Positions 15,035-19,894 of a stretch of 19,894 bases of DNA are shown here, piece after piece. The position numbers and the translations under genes are program-made. The notes below the pieces were generated by a model. That model worked only from the letters and a program-made list of their open reading frames with translations. It was not told the DNA's origin and made no database searches. The first letter of the stretch is position 1. Each line of letters begins with the position of its first letter. The stretch is taken from the NCBI GenBank assembly GCA_902495945.1, contig CABUZD010000021.1:1-19894 (forward strand), given 5' to 3'. The stretch comes from an uncultured Collinsella sp. (GTDB lineage Bacteria; Actinomycetota; Coriobacteriia; Coriobacteriales; Coriobacteriaceae).

Positions 15035-15040
15035 AGAACT

Positions 15041-16480
15041 ATGGCGAACAACCATACCGCGGGCGCTGCCGCCCGCACCTTCGCGCCCAGCGAGCTTTGC
15101 CAGCGTATGCTGGCCAAAACCAGCAAGGGCACCTGCGGTCCCTGCATCCTGTATCTTGAGGATGGGACCATTTTTTATGGACGTGCATGCGGCGCTGAGG
15201 GCACCGCGACCGGCGAAGTCTGCTTCAACACCTCGCTCGAGGGCTACTTTGAGGTCATGACCGACCCGAGTTATGCCGGCCAAATCGTAACCATGACCTA
15301 TCCGCAGATCGGCAACTACGGTATCGACGAGACCGACGTCCAGTCGGCCTTCCCCGGCGACGCCGTGCGCCCTGCGAGCGCTCCGGCTATGCGCGGCATG
15401 ATCGTTCGCGACATGTGCGCCACGCCTTCTAACTGGCGCTCGGCCGTCAGCGTGCCGGAGTACCTGCGCGCCCACGGCATCGTCGCTATCGAGGGTGTCG
15501 ACACCCGCGCTCTGGTGCGCCATCTGCGCGACAACGGTTCCAAGATGGGCATCATCTCGACCGAGATCTTCGACGTCGACGAGCTTGCCGAGCGTCTGGC
15601 CGCAGCGCCCACGCTGGTGGGCGAGAATTTGGTCAAGACCGTGAGCTGCCCCGCGCCTCACGAGTTTGTGTCCGCCGACCTGCCTGCCACGCATGACTTT
15701 GCGCTTTCGGCTGCCGCTCCTGCCCGTCACAAAGTGGTCGCCTACGACTGCGGTGTGAAGCGCGGCATTCTGGAGGGGCTAGTCCGCGCCGGCTGCGACC
15801 TTACCGTCGTGCCGTGGGATACGCCCGCGAGTGAGGTGCTCGACATGAATCCCGACGGTGTCTTTTTGTCCAACGGCCCCGGCGACCCCGACGCCGTGGT
15901 GGAGACCTACGAGCAGGTGCAGCAGCTGATCGGCAAGGTGCCGGTCTTTGGTATTTGTCTTGGTCACCAGATGATCAGCCTGGCCTGCGGCGCCCAGATG
16001 GAAAAGCTTAAATTCGGTCACCGCGGTGGCAACCAGCCGGTCATGAACCTGGTGAGCCGTCGCGTGGAGATCACTGCGCAAAACCATGGCTTTGGCCTGC
16101 TGTTCCCCAGCTTGGGCAAGCTTGTCCCCGAGCTTTCCGGCGGCGAGACCGAGCATGCGGCCGATGGGGATCTGCGCGTCTGGGTGCGCCGCGGAGTCGC
16201 GCCGGTCGTGATGAACGAGCGCTTTGGCCGCATTCGCCTGACACATGTGAACCTCAACGACGGCACCGCCGAGGGTATCCAGCTGCTCGACGCCCCGTGC
16301 TTCTCGGTCCAGTACCACCCCGAGGCCTCGCCTGGCCCTACCGATGCCCACTATCTCTTTACCGCCTTTACGCGACTCATGGACGGCGAGGAGAACTACC
16401 TGGACATCGACACCGCGAAGGACCGCCTGGCTGGCTGGAATTTTGCCGAGACTGCCGCGACCGAGACCGAGGAGAACTAA
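15041..16480 (+). CDS. carA: Carbamoyl-phosphate synthase small (glutaminase) subunit
   Basis: 479 residues against about 380 in the E. coli enzyme. It releases ammonia from glutamine and passes it to CarB. The N-domain (LYLEDGTIFYGRACGAEG, SLEGYFEVMTDPSYAGQIV) is preceded by an extra segment of about 30 residues. The class I glutaminase triad is C306 (GICLGHQ), H426 and E428 (YHPEASPGP). The Cys-His distance is 120 residues against 84 in E. coli (269 to 353): a 36-residue insertion lies between AQNHGF and THVNLNDGT. A C-terminal tail of about 40 residues follows the fold. The start ATG at 15041 has AAGGAG 4 bases upstream, inside the PyrR-type hairpin. One base separates its stop codon from carB. 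Confidence 0.96.
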   Translation: MANNHTAGAAARTFAPSELCQRMLAKTSKGTCGPCILYLEDGTIFYGRACGAEGTATGEVCFNTSLEGYFEVMTDPSYAGQIVTMTYPQIGNYGIDETDVQSAFPGDAVRPASAPAMRGMIVRDMCATPSNWRSAVSVPEYLRAHGIVAIEGVDTRALVRHLRDNGSKMGIISTEIFDVDELAERLAAAPTLVGENLVKTVSCPAPHEFVSADLPATHDFALSAAAPARHKVVAYDCGVKRGILEGLVRAGCDLTVVPWDTPASEVLDMNPDGVFLSNGPGDPDAVVETYEQVQQLIGKVPVFGICLGHQMISLACGAQMEKLKFGHRGGNQPVMNLVSRRVEITAQNHGFGLLFPSLGKLVPELSGGETEHAADGDLRVWVRRGVAPVVMNERFGRIRLTHVNLNDGTAEGIQLLDAPCFSVQYHPEASPGPTDAHYLFTAFTRLMDGEENYLDIDTAKDRLAGWNFAETAATETEEN

Positions 16481-16481
16481 C

Positions 16482-19400
16482 ATGCCGAAACGTACTGACA
16501 TCAAGCGTATCCTCGTCATTGGTTCGGGCCCCATCGTTATTGGCCAGGCCTGCGAGTTCGACTACTCTGGCGCCCAGGCCTGCAAGGTGCTCAAGGAGGA
16601 TGGTTTTGAGGTCATCCTGGTCAACTCCAACCCGGCGACCATCATGACTGACCCGGGCTTGGCCGACCGCACCTATGTCGAGCCCATCACCGCCGAGTTT
16701 ATCGAGCGCGTAATCAAGAAAGAGCGTCCGGACGCGCTGCTGCCCACGCTGGGCGGCCAGACCGGTCTGAACGCCGCCGTCGAGCTGGCAAAGGACGGTA
16801 CGCTCGACAAGTACGGCGTCGAGATGATCGGCTGCGACCTGGCCGCCATCGAGCGCGGCGAGGACCGCAAGCTCTTTAACGAGGCCATGGCCGAGATTGG
16901 CCTGGAGGTCGCGCGCTCGGGCTATGCCTACAGCGTGGCCGACGCCGAGGCTATCGCCGAGCGCGTGGGCTATCCCTGCGTACTGCGCCCGAGCTTTACC
17001 CTCGGCGGCGCCGGCGGCGGCATCGCTCACACCCACGAGGAGCTCGTCTCCATCGTGAGCCAGGGCCTGGAGCTCTCGCCTGCCCACGAGGTGCTGGTCG
17101 AGGAGTCCATCGAGGGCTGGAAAGAGTACGAGATGGAGGTCATGCGTGACCACGCCGGCAACGGCATCATCGTGTGCTCCATCGAGAACCTCGACCCCAT
17201 GGGCGTGCATACCGGCGACTCCATCACCGTGGCGCCGGCGCAGACGCTCTCCGACCTTGAGTATCAGCGCATGCGTGTGGCCTCGCTCGCCATTCTGGAG
17301 AAGATCGGCGTCGAGACCGGTGGCTCCAACGTGCAGTTTGCCGTGAACCCCAACACCGGCCGCCTGATCGTCATCGAGATGAACCCGCGCGTGAGCCGCT
17401 CGTCCGCACTGGCCTCCAAGGCCACGGGCTTCCCCATCGCCAAGGCCGCCGCGCGCCTGGCCGTGGGCTACACGCTCGACGAGATCGTCAACGACATTAC
17501 CAAGGCAACACCCGCCTGCTTTGAGCCCACGATCGACTACTGCGTGGTCAAGGTGCCACGCTTTGCCTTCGAGAAGTTCAAGGGCACCGACCCCACGCTC
17601 ACCACGCGCATGAAGGCCGTGGGCGAGATCATGGCGATCGGCCGCACCTTTGAGGAGGCCTTTGGCAAGGCCATGCGCTCGCTGGAGGATGGCCACCAGG
17701 GTATTTGCGCCGGTGGCAAAGAGGGTGCCGACAAGCTGAGCGACGATGAGCTCGCTCAGGCCGTGGCAACGCCGACCGAGCACCGCATTTTCTTTGTGGT
17801 CGAAGCCCTGCGTCGTGGCTGGGATGTCGCGCGCATCCACGCCATCTGTGGTATCGATCCGTGGTACCTCAACCGTATCAACGATATGGTGCAGGTCCAG
17901 GAGAGCATCCGCGGCCTGCGTGTGGAGGATATCGACGCCGACGCGATGCGTCTGCTCAAGCAGTACGGCACGAGCGACGCCGAGATCGCCGCGCTAACCG
18001 GCTCGGACGAGCGCTTTGTGCGCGCCTATCGCAAGGGCCTTGGCGTGGTTCCCAGCATGAAGACGGTCGATACCTGCGCTGCGGAGTTCTCGAGCGCCAC
18101 GGAGTACCACTACAAGACGTACGAGAACATCTACCGCACGAGCCCGGATGCCAAGAAGTGCGTGGCTCCCGACGAGACCACGCCGGCGGACAAGCCCAAG
18201 GCGATGATCCTGGGCGCCGGCCCCAACCGTATCGGCCAGGGCATCGAGTTCGATTACTGCTGCGTGCACGCGAGCTACGCGCTGGCGGCCCGCGGCTTTG
18301 AGACCATCATGGTCAACTGCAACCCCGAGACCGTTTCGACCGACTACGACACGTCCGACCGCCTCTACTTTGAGCCGCTCACCTACGAGGACGTCATGGA
18401 TGTCATCGATGTTGAGCGACCCGACGGCGTCGTGGTGACGCTCGGCGGCCAGACTCCGCTTAAGCTGGCGCGCATGCTCGAGGAAAGCGGCGTGAACATC
18501 ATGGGCACCAAGCCCGATGCCATCGACTTTGCCGAGGACCGCGAGCGCTTTGCCGCCCTGCTCGACAAGCTGGGCATTATGTATCCGCCGGCGGGCCAGG
18601 CAACCTCGTTTGAGGAGGCCGAGGCCGTGGCTGCACACATTGGCTACCCGCTGCTGGTGCGTCCGAGCTACGTGCTGGGCGGCCGCGGCATGATGATCGC
18701 CTACGATGCCGAGCATCTGCGCGATTACATGGCCGAGGCCGCGCGCATTAGCCCCGACTATCCGGTGTATCTGGACCGCTTCCTGGAGGGTGCGATCGAG
18801 TCCGATGTCGACGCCCTGTGCGATGGCGAAGAGGTCTACATCGGCGGCATTCTGGAGCATATCGAGGAGGCCGGTATTCACTCCGGCGACTCTGCGACCT
18901 GCATCCCGCCGTTCAGCTTTAGCGAGAGCCTGCAGGCAAAGCTTCGCGAGACCACACGCCGCATCGCGATGGCACTGGGCGTACGCGGCCTGGTCAACGT
19001 GCAGTATGCCATCAAGGGCGAGACCGTCTACGTGATCGAGGCCAACCCGCGTGCCAGCCGTACCGTGCCGTTCATCTCCAAGGCCACCGGCGTGCCGCTG
19101 GCCAAGTGCGCGGCGCGCATCATGGCGGGCGATTCCATCGCGAGCTTGGGCCTGCCGAGCGACGAGCGTCAGCTGGACTGGTTCTGCATGAAGGAAGCCG
19201 TTATGCCCTGGGGCCGTTTCCCGGGCGCCGACGTTATCCTGGGGCCCGAGATGAAGTCGACGGGCGAGGTCATGGGTATCGCCAAGAGCTATCCCGAGGC
19301 ATACGCCAAGACGCAGCTGGCGATTGACTACAAGCTGCCCGACCCGAGCGCTGGCAAGGTGTTCATCAGCGTGTGCGACCGCGACAAGCGCCATATCCTT

Positions 19401-19796
19401 TCGGTCGCCCGCATCCTGCGCTACCTAGGCTTTGACATCTGCTCCACCGAGGGTACGGCGCGCGTGCTGCGCGGCGGCAACGTGACGTGTGAGGTCGTGG
19501 AGAAGATTAGCGGCCCGCACGACGGCGAGCGTCCCAACATCGGTGACCTGATCGCCGATGGCAAGATCGCGGTGATCGTCAATACGCCGTACGGTCCGGG
19601 CTCGCGTGGCGATGGCTACCTGCTACGTACCGAGGCCGTGCGTCGCGGCGTGACCTGCGTGACGGCGATGTCTGCAGCCAACACGTACGTGAGTGCCATC
19701 GAGGCCGTGCGCGAGGACCAGCAGGGTCACGGCAGCGCCAACGACATGGGCATGGACGTCATCGCCCTGCAGGACCTGCCGCAGCACACAGTGTAG
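16482..19796 (+). CDS. carB: Carbamoyl-phosphate synthase large subunit
   Basis: 1104 residues (E. coli 1073). It makes carbamoyl phosphate from bicarbonate, ammonia and two ATP for pyrimidine and arginine synthesis. Two homologous synthetase halves are visible: the first begins KRILVIGSGPIVIGQACEFD, with SFTLGGAGGGIAHT and VIEMNPRVSRSSALASKATG; the second begins KAMILGAGPNRIGQGIEFDY, with SYVLGGRGMMIAYD and VIEANPRASRTVPFISKATG. The C-terminal part, from about 930, is the methylglyoxal-synthase-like allosteric domain (VFISVCDRDKRHILSVARIL...AVIVNTPYGPGSRGDGYLLR), where UMP or ornithine usually act. The ATG at 16482 lies one base after carA; its GAGGAG is inside the carA end, so the two are translationally coupled. 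Confidence 0.98.
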   Translation: MPKRTDIKRILVIGSGPIVIGQACEFDYSGAQACKVLKEDGFEVILVNSNPATIMTDPGLADRTYVEPITAEFIERVIKKERPDALLPTLGGQTGLNAAVELAKDGTLDKYGVEMIGCDLAAIERGEDRKLFNEAMAEIGLEVARSGYAYSVADAEAIAERVGYPCVLRPSFTLGGAGGGIAHTHEELVSIVSQGLELSPAHEVLVEESIEGWKEYEMEVMRDHAGNGIIVCSIENLDPMGVHTGDSITVAPAQTLSDLEYQRMRVASLAILEKIGVETGGSNVQFAVNPNTGRLIVIEMNPRVSRSSALASKATGFPIAKAAARLAVGYTLDEIVNDITKATPACFEPTIDYCVVKVPRFAFEKFKGTDPTLTTRMKAVGEIMAIGRTFEEAFGKAMRSLEDGHQGICAGGKEGADKLSDDELAQAVATPTEHRIFFVVEALRRGWDVARIHAICGIDPWYLNRINDMVQVQESIRGLRVEDIDADAMRLLKQYGTSDAEIAALTGSDERFVRAYRKGLGVVPSMKTVDTCAAEFSSATEYHYKTYENIYRTSPDAKKCVAPDETTPADKPKAMILGAGPNRIGQGIEFDYCCVHASYALAARGFETIMVNCNPETVSTDYDTSDRLYFEPLTYEDVMDVIDVERPDGVVVTLGGQTPLKLARMLEESGVNIMGTKPDAIDFAEDRERFAALLDKLGIMYPPAGQATSFEEAEAVAAHIGYPLLVRPSYVLGGRGMMIAYDAEHLRDYMAEAARISPDYPVYLDRFLEGAIESDVDALCDGEEVYIGGILEHIEEAGIHSGDSATCIPPFSFSESLQAKLRETTRRIAMALGVRGLVNVQYAIKGETVYVIEANPRASRTVPFISKATGVPLAKCAARIMAGDSIASLGLPSDERQLDWFCMKEAVMPWGRFPGADVILGPEMKSTGEVMGIAKSYPEAYAKTQLAIDYKLPDPSAGKVFISVCDRDKRHILSVARILRYLGFDICSTEGTARVLRGGNVTCEVVEKISGPHDGERPNIGDLIADGKIAVIVNTPYGPGSRGDGYLLRTEAVRRGVTCVTAMSAANTYVSAIEAVREDQQGHGSANDMGMDVIALQDLPQHTV

Positions 19797-19811
19797 TTGA
19801 CCTGGCCGGCC

Positions 19812-19894
19812 GGGGCGGGAGGGGCCGAGATTTCCCCCTTTCGCTCCGGCTGCAAGCAGAGTCGCTCAGGAGGAAACTCGGCCCCTCCCGCCCC
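19812..19894. repeat. Long GC-rich inverted repeat after carB
   Basis: Bases 19812-19829 and 19877-19894 are exact reverse complements over 18 bases (GGGGCGGGAGGGG...), and TTTCC/GGAAA extends the pairing after one bulge. The inner 45 bases contain a small CTGC-AA-GCAG hairpin. The window ends exactly at the last paired base, so the true arm may be longer and any T-tract is out of sight. It could be the carAB terminator or a dispersed repeat. Confidence 0.8.

Overview
The window is high-GC chromosomal DNA, most likely from a Coriobacteriia actinomycete (Collinsella-like). Reasons: the actinobacterial gene order rpsF-ssb-rpsR-rplI-dnaB, a PyrR-type hairpin that covers the carA ribosome-binding site, an LPXTG-type pilin, and an orphan DUF559-like nuclease of a kind I associate with this class. 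The genus is an inference from overall resemblance, not a database result.

Layout. Bases 2-790 (+) are the 3' end of a sortase-anchored pilin. A bidirectional terminator and a second hairpin (900-1003) separate it from two minus-strand membrane-protein genes: a secreted bactofilin-like protein with C-terminal membrane segments (1012-2157) and a TRIC/UPF0126 channel protein (2265-2954). Next is an accessory block (3085-4363): one nuclease-like gene of lower GC, bracketed by two inverted copies of a palindromic element. It abuts the 3' side of two minus-strand tRNA-Ser genes (CGA and GGA), each followed by an intrinsic terminator.

From about 5068 to the end everything is plus strand and housekeeping. 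The rpsF-ssb-rpsR-rplI ribosomal/replication operon ends at a terminator (6891-6925). It is followed by dnaB, purA, purD, a NUDIX hydrolase, a half-size ABC exporter, an unrecognised single-span membrane protein with a strong terminator, and then carAB. The carAB leader carries a PyrR-type hairpin. A long GC-rich inverted repeat closes the window.

How the genes work together. S6, S18 and L9 are ribosomal proteins, while SSB and DnaB work at the replication fork. PurA and PurD belong to purine synthesis, and CarAB makes carbamoyl phosphate for pyrimidines and arginine, so the right-hand 15 kb is a nucleotide, replication and translation block. The most unusual part is the palindrome-bracketed nuclease cassette beside the tRNA-Ser pair: it resembles the layout of REP-associated transposase genes but carries a PD-(D/E)XK-type ORF instead of a tyrosine transposase. 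Secondary points are the extracytoplasmic bactofilin-like protein, a 36-residue insertion in CarA, and DnaA-box-like sites upstream of rpsF.
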